DNA of 25,856 bases from Lentisphaeria bacterium UBA1776 (GTDB lineage Bacteria; Verrucomicrobiota; Lentisphaeria; Victivallales; Victivallaceae), in NCBI GenBank assembly GCA_002314605.1, contig DCGO01000056.1:1-25856 (forward strand). Reading direction: 5' to 3'. This document shows positions 1 through 8,455 of this stretch, piece by piece. How positions within the stretch are numbered: position 1 is the stretch's first letter; every line of letters begins with the position of its first letter. The notes under the pieces were generated by a model. That model was given only the letters and a program-made list of their open reading frames with translations. It did no database searches and had not been told where the DNA came from. A program made the translations under genes and the position numbers.

Positions 1-306
1 TTTTCACAAACCGACGAAGAACCGGAAAAACGACCCTTACAGGGAACAGAGTCAATCGGAAAGGACGAGTTAAGTACTGGACACCATACTACTCAAACCA
101 CCGCAACGAAAGCCGTGTCCGGCCGTTCCGGTGACCGCAACGCTTAAAATAGCACGGTTCCCGGAAATGTCAAAAAACTTTTGTACGACCAGCGGTCGGA
201 CAATATCCGGAGTTTCCAGGTAAAATCCCCCGGATCAGCGAGGAAAAGCGTCCCGGTAAACCGTCACCGTTTCATCGTGAAAATCCGCTGTTTCCCCCAG
301 CCTGAT
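1..306. other. Left-edge region without a convincing gene
   Basis: No gene could be assigned between the window edge and the stop codon of the GH20 gene. It holds a good leftward promoter (146-173, listed separately), which would drive a transcript out of the window. A plus-strand frame is open from base 1 to a TAA at 145-147 (48 codons, hydrophilic, rich in Thr, Ser, Glu), but that is short enough to occur by chance and it conflicts with the leftward promoter. A short direct repeat ACCGCAACG occurs twice between about 95 and 142. No T-tailed terminator was found behind the GH20 gene. Confidence 0.5.
146..173 (-). promoter_or_regulatory. Sigma70-type promoter reading leftward out of the window
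   Basis: On the minus strand a perfect -35 box TTGACA (168-173) is followed after 16 bases by TATTTT (146-151). Transcription would begin near 139 and leave the window at base 1. The roughly 140 bases downstream contain no ORF with a good start, so the target is either a gene beyond the edge with a long leader or a non-coding RNA. Confidence 0.55.
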
Positions 307-2139
307 CTACAGGATGGAACTTCCGCTGTAAAGCCGGAAATCATTCAGTTTTCCGGTGTACGCAAGACGCATATCGATCTCCCCGATCGCGTCAGTTTTT
401 CCATCCAGAAATTCATGGATCCGGAGTCCTGCCTCCTGAAGCCGGGCAATGCATCCGGCATTCCGGCGCTGAATGACTTCCAGCCCGAAGGATTTGGCAT
501 GCTTCAGCCAGTTGCCGCGGAAGGCGAGAGTATACGCCTCCATGCGCCGAATCAGCTCAGGAATATCCCCATCTGCAAGGGTGCGCAGACGGGCTGTGTC
601 CCCGGTGCTGTACGCACGGTTCAGCTCCTGATAGAGCCGGACCTTGCCCGCAGCCGCCAGATACATGGCACGGATGACCTCCAGTGACGGATCCTTTTCC
701 TGCATGGACTCCCACTTCCGGCATGAATCTTCCAGCAGGGCAGTCATTTTGTCGAGGATCCCCGGCTGAAGGCTCTCTTCCATACAGAAATACTGCCCCT
801 GCAGGGGATCGTCCCAGATCATTTTTTCCGGCATGGGCACTGTGGTATCCAGCCAGCCGTGCTTTTCCTGATCGAAGAGACCGGAAACGGCGGTCCATGC
901 GTCATAATCCCGGCCGCACAAGCTTTTCAATCGCGCCCGGAAAAGGTCTTCATTGCCGGCATCCTCCCCGTAAAGCAGCCCGGAAGTGAATTCCAGTCCG
1001 GCAAGGATGGACTCAAAGAGGCAGTAGGCACCGTTGTCGCCCCACATGGTGAAAAAGATCTCATCAATCCCTTCCTGTCTGCAGGCTTCCACGCAGGGAA
1101 CCACCGTCTTCCGGGTCTGATAGTGGTCGTACCAGATCCGGCTCCAGGTCCAGATCCCGGAAGCCATGACCGTCCCCGGACGGATCTCCTGATGTTTCCG
1201 GAGAAACGTGCGGTAAAAATCACCGTCGGCATGGTAGTAATCCCAGTAGCACAGCCGGACTCCCTCAGGAATGGAGTTTATGGTGCTCTCCGGGATACGG
1301 CTCTCCGGATCATAGTACGATCCGGTTTCGCTGCCCATCCGGAAATACATGTCGGACCAGATCATCGGCTGCAGCTCCAGTTTCCGGCACAACGCATTCA
1401 CCCGGCCGAGATGCCTGTTGAAGATCTCAAAAGCATTCCCGGCCCCGTGCAAATCCATGAATTTTCCCCGACCGAGATCGTGGGCCTCGTCCATCCCGAT
1501 ATGAATTCTGCGGGACCGGAGGTTCTCTTTCCAGAACAGCAGCATCTTTTCGATGAGAGCATAGGTTTCCGGAGCATCGGAAAGAAGGACGCTCCCGGTA
1601 TCCCGGCAGGGGGTGAAATTGCTCCACTTCAAGACTTCCGTCAGGTGCCCCAAAGTCTGGATGCAGGCACAGAGTTCAATGCCGAGACTGCCGGCAAAAC
1701 CGTCCAGTGTCCGGATCTCCTCCGCCATATAGCCCCCCCGCATGAAACCGAACATGGGTTCGTCCGGAAGACTGTAGGTATCTTCCGTATAAAGCATGGC
1801 CATGTTGAACCCGCACAAAGCGGCGTATGCCAGAAGATCCTTCAGAAAATCCACGGTATGGACCTTGTTGCGGGAGCAGTCGATCATGAACCCTATGGTC
1901 CTGAACGGGGTCGTTTCCTCCGCCGGAATGCCGGAAAGCGCATGACCGATCCCCCGGGCGAATCCGGAGACCGTCCCGGCGGCAATAGTCCACCTCCCGC
2001 CGCCGCCGGAAACGCGGAGTTTCCCGGCAGGACCAGCTTTCAAAACGATGTCCATGGAGGCAAGGACCGGGTACCGCTGATCCAGCACGCTGACCAATTC
2101 AGAGACTCCCTGCAGAAGAATTTGAGAGCAATCAATCAT
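307..2139 (-). CDS. GH20-family exo-beta-N-acetylhexosaminidase, cytoplasmic type
   Basis: This 610-residue protein most likely removes terminal beta-linked GlcNAc or GalNAc from imported oligosaccharides. The GH20 catalytic barrel is recognisable from the strand-1 motif FMIDCSRNKVHT (about 84-95), the LYTEDTY segment (about 116-122) and the catalytic Asp-Glu pair in HIGMDEAH (D217, E218). The MIDCSRNKV and HIGMDEAHDLG wording resembles the streptococcal GH20C group more than the secreted chitobiase group. There is no signal peptide, which suggests a cytoplasmic enzyme working after uptake. It is the last gene of a five-gene minus-strand run; its ATG overlaps the end of the upstream deacetylase gene by 8 bases, and AAGGAAAGGA lies upstream of the start. 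The exact glycan linkage cannot be read from sequence. Confidence 0.87.
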   Translation of the reverse strand: MIDCSQILLQGVSELVSVLDQRYPVLASMDIVLKAGPAGKLRVSGGGGRWTIAAGTVSGFARGIGHALSGIPAEETTPFRTIGFMIDCSRNKVHTVDFLKDLLAYAALCGFNMAMLYTEDTYSLPDEPMFGFMRGGYMAEEIRTLDGFAGSLGIELCACIQTLGHLTEVLKWSNFTPCRDTGSVLLSDAPETYALIEKMLLFWKENLRSRRIHIGMDEAHDLGRGKFMDLHGAGNAFEIFNRHLGRVNALCRKLELQPMIWSDMYFRMGSETGSYYDPESRIPESTINSIPEGVRLCYWDYYHADGDFYRTFLRKHQEIRPGTVMASGIWTWSRIWYDHYQTRKTVVPCVEACRQEGIDEIFFTMWGDNGAYCLFESILAGLEFTSGLLYGEDAGNEDLFRARLKSLCGRDYDAWTAVSGLFDQEKHGWLDTTVPMPEKMIWDDPLQGQYFCMEESLQPGILDKMTALLEDSCRKWESMQEKDPSLEVIRAMYLAAAGKVRLYQELNRAYSTGDTARLRTLADGDIPELIRRMEAYTLAFRGNWLKHAKSFGLEVIQRRNAGCIARLQEAGLRIHEFLDGKTDAIGEIDMRLAYTGKLNDFRLYSGSSIL

Positions 2140-3703
2140 GATTCAAACCGATTCCTTTCCTTTGAATGCAAAAATCCCGCAGTTCGGCTTCCGCCCCGTC
2201 CTCCATGGACTGAACCTGAATATTCAGCATATCCGCATTGTCCGGAACAAGAAATTCCCCCTGAAACTGCTGCTCCGGTCCCGGAGTCAGTTTGACATTC
2301 AGCAGATTTTTCTTCAGGCTCTTTCCGTCCAGATTCTGAACGAGGATCAAGATCCGGAGAGAACTCTCTTGTTTTGCGCGGTACCGGAAAGAGAAAATAT
2401 TCTTTCCCGGTTCAGCTCCGCAGAGTTCCGAAATTCCGAAAAGAGTGCCCTTGCCGGAAACCATCAGATTTTTGCCGGAAACTTTGGCAGCGGGAAAGAG
2501 CCTGTACCCGTCCGGGATTCCGTCTTTATCCAGATCGACCCCGATCTGCGGCATGATGTTCCATGCCGGGTCGGTTCCGGTATCGTAAAGCAGGGTCGTC
2601 CAATCCTTCTCCACATGAACCGGGATCTGATTGTCTCTGCACCACTTGAGCAGCTCCTCCTGGTGTTTCAAAAACTCTTTCCATTTGCCGGGCAGAGCAT
2701 TGACCCGCATGTGGCTGATCGAAGTCGCCACCCGGTTTTTCGCAACGTAGTCGGCAATAATATGTTTTGCCGCCCTGACACCCTTGGGATTTTCCAGCGT
2801 AAAGGTCCAGGCGCTCATGGCGAAGCGGCTCCGGTCCGGATCGAAATGCGTGCAGTACCCCCAGAGGGACGGACGCTGATTGGCTGTCCCGCCGAGATAC
2901 CCGGCTTCGCGATAGACCTTCATCAGATTGGCACCGCTCAAATGCGGCTCGTAAGCGCCGGGAAGGACGTAGATCACGGGCATTTTTTTGAGTCCCATAC
3001 CCCGGAAGCGCTTACGGGAGACTTCGAGCTGAAGCTTCAGCGCATCCTCCGCGAGATCGAATCCGCCGAAATTCCGGATCAGCTCCAGCTTCACACCCTT
3101 CCGTTCCGGCAGGTTCACGTTATCCTCGTACCAGAAACTGCGGAGAGAGAAGACGCCCGCCCTGGCATTCCAGGCGGAATACCACGCCGTTTTCGTCTCG
3201 GGATCGTAGAGATAGCCGTAAACATAACACCGGTTCGGCTTCGCCACGGGAACGGCGGTCTTGCCGGAGAGATCGCAGACCACCGGCACGACCTCGGGAT
3301 AGGCGGGGTCGCGGGTGAATTTGAAACAGCTCCAGCCGTCCTTGTCGATATGATCCACCGTTTTGACCCTGTCCAGCAGGGCTTTCTCTTCCCCGTCCGC
3401 CGGTTTGAACCGGAACATCTGGTGGTATGGGGTGTGATCCATGATCTCATACCCTTTGGCCTCCATCTCCTGCAAAAATGGAAGCCACCCGTCCTGAGTC
3501 CACGCCCCCTTTGCCGAAGGGATGATGGACATGGAGAAACGCATACCGTACTTCTCGAAGACGGCGGCAAGCTCCTTCCATTGCGAAACGGGCTTGTTGT
3601 CATCAAAGCGGAAACAGACCCCTCCCTTCTTCGGGATCCCCGCCGCCTGAAGAGAAAGAGTGCCTGCAAGCAGAAGGACCGCGGTGCGGAAAAAAATCTT
3701 CAT
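2132..3703 (-). CDS. Exported polysaccharide deacetylase-like (NodB-fold) protein
   Basis: The start at 3703 is preferred over an upstream in-frame start at 3733 because AGAGGTG sits just before it and it opens a clean signal peptide (Lys near the N-terminus, hydrophobic stretch, then LQAAG, residues 1-21). The 523-residue product carries the NodB metal-site signature: FDD at 33-35 and HTPYH at 90-94, matching the H-(S/T)-x-x-H motif. The family removes N- or O-acetyl groups from polysaccharides with a divalent metal. After about residue 390 comes a beta-rich tail containing a calcium-loop-like DLDKDGIPDG, probably a carbohydrate-binding or jelly-roll module. It begins 8 bases after the upstream dehydrogenase stop codon and overlaps the GH20 start, so it is clearly in the operon. 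Likely located in the periplasm or at the surface; the substrate is unknown. Confidence 0.78.
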   Translation of the reverse strand: MKIFFRTAVLLLAGTLSLQAAGIPKKGGVCFRFDDNKPVSQWKELAAVFEKYGMRFSMSIIPSAKGAWTQDGWLPFLQEMEAKGYEIMDHTPYHQMFRFKPADGEEKALLDRVKTVDHIDKDGWSCFKFTRDPAYPEVVPVVCDLSGKTAVPVAKPNRCYVYGYLYDPETKTAWYSAWNARAGVFSLRSFWYEDNVNLPERKGVKLELIRNFGGFDLAEDALKLQLEVSRKRFRGMGLKKMPVIYVLPGAYEPHLSGANLMKVYREAGYLGGTANQRPSLWGYCTHFDPDRSRFAMSAWTFTLENPKGVRAAKHIIADYVAKNRVATSISHMRVNALPGKWKEFLKHQEELLKWCRDNQIPVHVEKDWTTLLYDTGTDPAWNIMPQIGVDLDKDGIPDGYRLFPAAKVSGKNLMVSGKGTLFGISELCGAEPGKNIFSFRYRAKQESSLRILILVQNLDGKSLKKNLLNVKLTPGPEQQFQGEFLVPDNADMLNIQVQSMEDGAEAELRDFCIQRKGIGLNHD

Positions 3704-3711
3704 TTTCACCT

Positions 3712-4848
3712 CTACCGTTCCAGTTTCTTCCACACCGGTTCCAGATCAATGATCTCCTCGTTTTCGGCGGCCTTCTCAATGGCCAGTGCCGTAACAGCGC
3801 TTTCCAGCCCCTCAGAACCGCCGGATTTCGGAGCGGAACCGGTGCGGACGCACTCCATGAATTCCTTCATGATATAGTCATCGCCGCCGCCGTGACCGTC
3901 CGCGCCGAAGAACAGGGTGTGCCGCTCTTCCCCGATCCGCTGCCAGGTGACCGTGGAACTGTAAAGTTCCACCAGAATGGTCCCTTCCGTGCAGGAAAAG
4001 AACATCTTCCGCTCCGGGATCTCATTGGACATGGTGGCCTGAAACTGGGCCTTGACCCCGTTCCGGAATTTCAGGATGGAAACGTAATTGTCGGAAATGT
4101 CCTTCGGGGAAACAAAGGGGTTGCCCCGGCTGTCGGTGTAGCCGTTCCAGTGGGTGAAGGTGTCTGCGGGGAGTTTCGTCATCAGCCCCTCATTTTCCCT
4201 GCGGAAAAAATCCAGCCCGGCAAAGGCGCCGATCCGGGCCGGAAGCGATCCGGTGAACCAGATCAGCAGGTCCAGGTCGTGACAGCACTTTTCCAGAATG
4301 TAGGGTCCTCCCAGCGCCTTGTGTCCCCGCCAGCTGTTGACGATGTACCCCCCGTGGGAGGGGCGGATATTCTCATTGGCGTCAATGCCGATGATCCTCC
4401 CCACGGTCCCATCGGTCAGAAGCTCCTTCACTTTGCGGTAAAGTTTGGAATAGCGGAGAACGAAACCGGTCATGAAATGGGAACGGGACTTCTTCCACGC
4501 CGCATAAATGGCCTCGCAGTCCGCCAGCGTGGTGGCCAGAGGCTTTTCCGCAAAAACGTGTTTCCCGGCGGCAAAAGCCGCCGCAAGGGCCTCCTTGTGG
4601 CAGGCATTGGGGGTGAAGATCATCACCCAGTCCACATCAGGGAGACGGACCGCCTCCTCCGTGGAAGTGCAGAGGCGGGCATCTTCCGCGTGCCAAAGCT
4701 CCCGGGCACGCTTCATCGCCTCCGGGTCGGCATCATACAGCGCCGCAAAACGGATCCCTCCGGCGGAGCATTCCAGCAGGTGACCGATCACCGCCTCCGC
4801 CCGGCGGCCGCAGCCGATGACGGCGATCTGAAAAATCTTTTCGGACAT
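3712..4848 (-). CDS. Gfo/Idh/MocA family NAD(P)-dependent oxidoreductase
   Basis: This 378-residue protein has an N-terminal Rossmann fold with the dinucleotide loop IGCGRRA (11-17), the family's EKP motif (E101-K102-P103) and a histidine in the C-terminal catalytic segment (EKCCHDLDLL, H190). Family members oxidise or reduce hydroxyl groups of sugars, inositols or sugar conjugates using a tightly held or exchangeable NAD(P). The sequence has no signal peptide. The start is backed by AAGGA eight bases upstream, inside the end of the preceding isomerase gene, and only two bases separate the two genes. It shares the operon with a second, clearly different Gfo/Idh protein and a TIM-barrel isomerase, a trio typical of oxidative sugar or glycoside catabolism. 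GH109-like glycosidase chemistry on this fold is an alternative. The substrate is not predictable. Confidence 0.85.
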   Translation of the reverse strand: MSEKIFQIAVIGCGRRAEAVIGHLLECSAGGIRFAALYDADPEAMKRARELWHAEDARLCTSTEEAVRLPDVDWVMIFTPNACHKEALAAAFAAGKHVFAEKPLATTLADCEAIYAAWKKSRSHFMTGFVLRYSKLYRKVKELLTDGTVGRIIGIDANENIRPSHGGYIVNSWRGHKALGGPYILEKCCHDLDLLIWFTGSLPARIGAFAGLDFFRRENEGLMTKLPADTFTHWNGYTDSRGNPFVSPKDISDNYVSILKFRNGVKAQFQATMSNEIPERKMFFSCTEGTILVELYSSTVTWQRIGEERHTLFFGADGHGGGDDYIMKEFMECVRTGSAPKSGGSEGLESAVTALAIEKAAENEEIIDLEPVWKKLER

Positions 4849-4850
4849 GT

Positions 4851-5792
4851 TCAGATTCCTTCCCGTTTCCCGTCTTTCAATTGTTCCCGGCAGCTTTCCA
4901 GAAGCTCCTCAAAGCGTTTTCCGTACCGGATGTAAGTCCTGTAGCGCCGGGCAAGGATCTCCTGCCGCTCTTTTTCCGGCACCTCCGGCTTCGGCGGGAA
5001 GATCAGATGGGGCTCCATGCAGAACCCGCCGTCATAACCCCGCCGCAGAAGGTCCAGCACAATGGCCCGGACGTCCCCCTCCCCGTCCCCCGGGAAACAG
5101 TAGTCGGGGGTGTTCACCGTCCCGTCCGGCTTTACAAAGGCGGTCCCGTCCTTGATATGGACGTAGCTCACGAAATCCCGGACCTGACGGTAGAACTCCC
5201 ATGCAGACTGCCGCTTGTAGGGAAGCTCTCCCCGCCGGTCCAGCGCTCCCGGCGGATTGCCGGTGTCGAAAATCAGCGTGAAGGCCTCTTTGTGCCGGAT
5301 ATTCTCCAGAAGCCGGAGGGTGTGTTCATGGGACATCCCGCCGTAATTGTAACAGTTTTCATGGGCATAGACGATCCCGTTGTCCGCGCAGATATCCACC
5401 AGACGGTTGACCCGGTCGAAAACAAACTGCCGGACCTCCGGGGAATCGGGGGTCTCTTTGGCCCGCTGGAAACTCATCCCTCGGATCATGGGAATATGGA
5501 GCTTCTTCATCCGGGGGATGGCGGCCAGAAGCTCCTTCAGAGCCTTTTCGTAAGACGCTTCCAGCAGGACGGGGGTCTCCCCGTTGGCAATGCCGCTGCC
5601 GTAGCAGTTTGCAATGATACGGTGCTCCTCCAGATCCTGAGAGATCCTCTCGAAATCCGCCTCCGGGATCAAAGCGAAAAACGCGTTTCCCACCAGGCGA
5701 AGATCAATATGATCCCAGCCCAGCTCAAGGGTGGCCTCAAGCTGGCTCTTCCAGTCCCGTCCAGCCTCATCCGCAAATCCGGTCAAAAACAT
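4851..5792 (-). CDS. Sugar phosphate isomerase/epimerase family protein (AP_endonuc_2 TIM barrel)
   Basis: The 313-residue product begins MFLTGFADEA, a usual opening for the xylose-isomerase-like TIM-barrel family. Metal-ligand motifs are present: the glutamate in AHENCYN, the aspartate in FDTGNPPGA, the histidine in YVHIKDG and the late glutamate in CMEPH. Members isomerise or epimerise free sugars or keto-sugars; some act on 3-keto sugars produced by Gfo/Idh partners, which fits this location between two such dehydrogenases. The start has AGGAG seven bases upstream. Seventeen bases separate it from the first dehydrogenase and two from the second, so all three genes are co-transcribed and probably translationally coupled. 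No signal peptide is seen. Identity beyond the family is not supported. Confidence 0.85.
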   Translation of the reverse strand: MFLTGFADEAGRDWKSQLEATLELGWDHIDLRLVGNAFFALIPEADFERISQDLEEHRIIANCYGSGIANGETPVLLEASYEKALKELLAAIPRMKKLHIPMIRGMSFQRAKETPDSPEVRQFVFDRVNRLVDICADNGIVYAHENCYNYGGMSHEHTLRLLENIRHKEAFTLIFDTGNPPGALDRRGELPYKRQSAWEFYRQVRDFVSYVHIKDGTAFVKPDGTVNTPDYCFPGDGEGDVRAIVLDLLRRGYDGGFCMEPHLIFPPKPEVPEKERQEILARRYRTYIRYGKRFEELLESCREQLKDGKREGI

Positions 5793-5809
5793 GATTCTTC
5801 TCCTTTTTC

Positions 5810-6976
5810 TCAGGAAAGCGATGCATTCATATCCACGCTGCCGCCGCTGGCGACTTTCTTCACATACCGGGACTTGGCGATCAGACCGGAAAGCATCCGG
5901 TCATACTTTTTCTCATCCAGGGGCAGCGTTACCAGTTCATGATTCAGACCGGAATAGAGCATGGCATTGCCGATCTCCAGTTCATTCAGCGCATCCGGGA
6001 GCGGCGCGATCAGCTTTTCGCCCTGCCGGATCGCATTGGCGAAATTCCGGATGATAAGGTGGTGTCTCGCACCGGTGACCGTCTCCGTAAAGGGCACGGT
6101 CACGTCCCAGTAGGCCGGGACCCCGAAAGCGGAATTGGACTCCCGGATATACTTTGCGGCATCCACTTCGTTGCGGCGGAATTTCAGTTCGCCATTCTCA
6201 TAGACCAGCCGTCCCCGGCTGCCGGCGATCTCCAGCCGGTTCGTTCCGGGAGCCTCGCCGGTGGTGGTCACAAAGATCCCGGTGGCGCCGTTGGGATATT
6301 CCAGATAGGCATTCACCTCGTCTTCCACCTCAATATCGTGGAATTTCCCGATGGTGGCAAAGGCGTGGACCCGGGAGGGCATGCCGAAAAGCCACTGCAG
6401 AAGGTCCAGCTGATGGGGACACTGATTCAGAAGCACCCCTCCCCCTTCGCCCCGCCAGGAGGCCCGCCAGTCACCGGAGTCGTAGTAATACTGCGTGCGG
6501 AACCAGGTGGTCACGATCCAGTTGATCCGGGTAAGCGTGCCCAGTTCCTGCTGATCCAGCAGATGCTTGATGGTCCTGAATGCGGCCATGGTCCGGAGCT
6601 GCAGCATGGCGCTCTGGACCAGTTCCGGGTGTTTCTTCCCCTCGTCCAGCAAGGTCCGGGCGATCCCCACAGAGGGAGAGAGGGGTTTTTCCACCAGAAT
6701 ATGTTTTCCGGCCTGCAATGCCTTGATCCCCAAGGGGGCATGATCGTAGTGAGGGACTGCCACAATGACCGCATCTACATTTCCGTCCCGGAAGAATTCA
6801 TCCGGATCGGTGTATTTCTTTACCGAGTCCCGGCATTCCGCCGGCAGACGGGCGAATGCCGCCGGGTCCGTGTCGCAGACGGCGGCAAGCGTGCAGTTGT
6901 CGAGATCCATGACCGATTTGCAGTGGGCACTGCCCATGTTGCCGATACCGATGATCCCCATCCGAACTTTTTCCAT
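5810..6976 (-). CDS. Gfo/Idh/MocA family oxidoreductase (first gene of the operon)
   Basis: This 388-residue protein has the N-terminal Rossmann loop GIGNMG (10-15), the EKP motif (E96-K97-P98) and the C-terminal segment LLNQCPHQLDLL with the usual histidine. It is a typical cytoplasmic NAD(P)-dependent sugar or cyclitol oxidoreductase. It differs clearly from the second Gfo/Idh protein two genes downstream, so the two probably act on different steps rather than being a recent duplication. It leads the operon: a TTGAAT/TATATT promoter lies 38-65 bases before the ATG and a purine-rich GGAAGGAAGGGA stretch serves as ribosome binding site. Specific substrate unknown. Confidence 0.86.
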   Translation of the reverse strand: MEKVRMGIIGIGNMGSAHCKSVMDLDNCTLAAVCDTDPAAFARLPAECRDSVKKYTDPDEFFRDGNVDAVIVAVPHYDHAPLGIKALQAGKHILVEKPLSPSVGIARTLLDEGKKHPELVQSAMLQLRTMAAFRTIKHLLDQQELGTLTRINWIVTTWFRTQYYYDSGDWRASWRGEGGGVLLNQCPHQLDLLQWLFGMPSRVHAFATIGKFHDIEVEDEVNAYLEYPNGATGIFVTTTGEAPGTNRLEIAGSRGRLVYENGELKFRRNEVDAAKYIRESNSAFGVPAYWDVTVPFTETVTGARHHLIIRNFANAIRQGEKLIAPLPDALNELEIGNAMLYSGLNHELVTLPLDEKKYDRMLSGLIAKSRYVKKVASGGSVDMNASLS

Positions 6977-7013
6977 ACTCGTCCCTTCCTTCCTTGATTT
7001 GGGTCATGCGGGA

Positions 7014-7041
7014 AATATACCTTGCTGAAAAACAAATTCAA
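7014..7041 (-). promoter_or_regulatory. Promoter of the dehydrogenase-isomerase-deacetylase-GH20 operon
   Basis: The minus strand carries TTGAAT (7036-7041), a 16-base spacer and TATATT (7014-7019), with the first gene starting at 6976. A CTTTTCCGG sequence lies immediately upstream of the -35 box and resembles a half-site of the repeats found in front of the esterase and phosphatase operons, but no clear second copy accompanies it. Confidence 0.6.
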
Positions 7042-7115
7042 CCGGAAAAGTCATGCCGTTGCCGTTGTATTTGTATTCGGCATCAAAATCATTTTTTTAT
7101 CCATCCGGAAAGTTC

Positions 7116-8363
7116 TCACCGTATCCGGGGATCCCGGATGCGTAAGGCAAGATACAGCACCAGACAGGAGAAAAGAGAAAGGATCCCGAATACGGCGATG
7201 TAGGTTCCCCGGGAATAAACGAGATTTCCGGCGGCGTCCCGGATGGCGGAGGACCGCCCCATGACCCAGCCGGTGAGGTTGCCGAAAAAAGCCACGGAAA
7301 TGTAAAAGAAGCAGTTGCATACCGAAGCCGCCGTGCCGGAAAGTTCCGGCGGATTTTTTTCCTTGAGATACGGAAGGACGATGGACGAAAGGGTGGAGGT
7401 GGTCGCCAGAAGACAGAAAAACAGGGCCAGGATCTTCGCGCCGGTCCCGCAGAGGATCAAGGTAAGGGTGACTGCCGGAAAACAGAGGACGGAGACCAGC
7501 CCGGCGGTGATGAAGATCCCCCGGCGCCGGTTGTTGATCCTCCGGCTGATCATGGCGATCACGCAGCCGGAACAGGCGGCGATGAGGCCCATCCCGGAAA
7601 GGATCCATGCCGCGGCGGCGGGACTGTAGCCGCCGCAATCCTCCAGAAACTTTTTCCCGAGGACCGTCTGGATCACATAATAGAGTCCGAAGTTCACGGC
7701 GGACATGGCGAACATGACCAGATTGTCCCGTTTCCGCAAAATGACCCAGTAGCCCCGGCGTATGCCGCGACGTCTCTTTTTCATCACCGCCGCCTCCCTG
7801 TGGGAAGCAAAAATGAAAAAAAGGAGATACCCAACAGAGGCAAAGATTCCAATCCCCAGCAAGATGTTCCTCCAGCCGAACCGCTCCGCCAGAAGGGCAA
7901 AGGGGGCATTGGCGAACACCCCGCCGGTGAACCCGGTCAGGACCACCAGAGAAATGGCGATGCCGCCGTTTTTACCGTAATACCGGAGCAGTTCGGAAAC
8001 GATGCTCAAGTACAGCAGACTTGCCCCGAACCCGAGGAGGATGCGGGCAAAAATCATCCCGGTCAGGGAATGGAAGAGGGGGAATGCCAGCGCTCCTGCG
8101 CAAAAAAAGAGGCCGCCGAATTTGATGACCCGCCACCCGCCGAACCGGTCCGCCAGCACGCCGGAAAAAAGCTGCATGACGGCGTAAATATACATGAATG
8201 ACGCCCCCAGCCAGGTGATCCCGGAGGCGCCGGCCCCGAGTTCATTCTGAAGTTCGTTGAAAATCGTCCCGGGAACAGCCACCCGCTGGATATTGGCGCA
8301 AAAATAAAGCAGCGTCCCCAGCACGATGGGAAGGAACACCTTCATCAGAAAAAATCTTTTCAT
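7116..8363 (-). CDS. Major facilitator superfamily transporter
   Basis: The 415-residue product is strongly hydrophobic, with about twelve predicted membrane spans and the MFS loop 2-3 signature LADRFGGWRV (about residues 69-78), followed by a FARILLGFGASLLYLS span typical of helix 4. A basic loop (KKRRRGIRRGY) sits in the middle, as expected for the cytoplasmic loop between the two six-helix halves. It probably imports the sugar or oligosaccharide handled by the operon that follows on the same strand. The start has AGGA five bases upstream. Only about 40 bases separate it from the hairpin behind the pseudopilin gene, so its promoter may overlap that hairpin or it may be read through from upstream. 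The substrate could be a sugar, uronate or organic anion. Confidence 0.87.
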   Translation of the reverse strand: MKRFFLMKVFLPIVLGTLLYFCANIQRVAVPGTIFNELQNELGAGASGITWLGASFMYIYAVMQLFSGVLADRFGGWRVIKFGGLFFCAGALAFPLFHSLTGMIFARILLGFGASLLYLSIVSELLRYYGKNGGIAISLVVLTGFTGGVFANAPFALLAERFGWRNILLGIGIFASVGYLLFFIFASHREAAVMKKRRRGIRRGYWVILRKRDNLVMFAMSAVNFGLYYVIQTVLGKKFLEDCGGYSPAAAAWILSGMGLIAACSGCVIAMISRRINNRRRGIFITAGLVSVLCFPAVTLTLILCGTGAKILALFFCLLATTSTLSSIVLPYLKEKNPPELSGTAASVCNCFFYISVAFFGNLTGWVMGRSSAIRDAAGNLVYSRGTYIAVFGILSLFSCLVLYLALRIRDPRIR

Positions 8364-8404
8364 ATCATCCTGTCATTCTGCTGGGATCTGGAGGCAAATC
8401 CTGT

Positions 8405-8443
8405 AAAAGCAGCGCCTGTTCTGATGAAATCAAACTGCGCTGC
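8405..8443 (-). terminator. Probable intrinsic terminator after the pseudopilin gene
   Basis: On the minus strand GCAGCGC (8437-8443) pairs with GCGCTGC (8409-8415), with a nested TGAT-TTC-ATCA stem in the loop, then TTTTA. The T run is short, so termination may be partial and allow read-through into the MFS gene. Confidence 0.5.
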
Positions 8444-8455
8444 CTGAAGCAGTGG

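Noticed and set aside
1..147. Plus-strand open frame from the left edge (48 codons)
   Set aside because: Short enough to arise by chance, hydrophilic low-complexity composition, and it runs opposite to a good promoter.
859..3877. Further long plus-strand frames (859-2295, 2138-3877)
   Set aside because: Both are antisense shadows of the GH20 and deacetylase genes, with no family motifs and unnatural composition rich in Pro, Arg and His.
7122..7138. GC-rich near-palindrome ATCCGGGGATCCCGGAT at the end of the MFS gene
   Set aside because: It lies inside the coding end and no T run follows in the direction of transcription, so it is not called a terminator.
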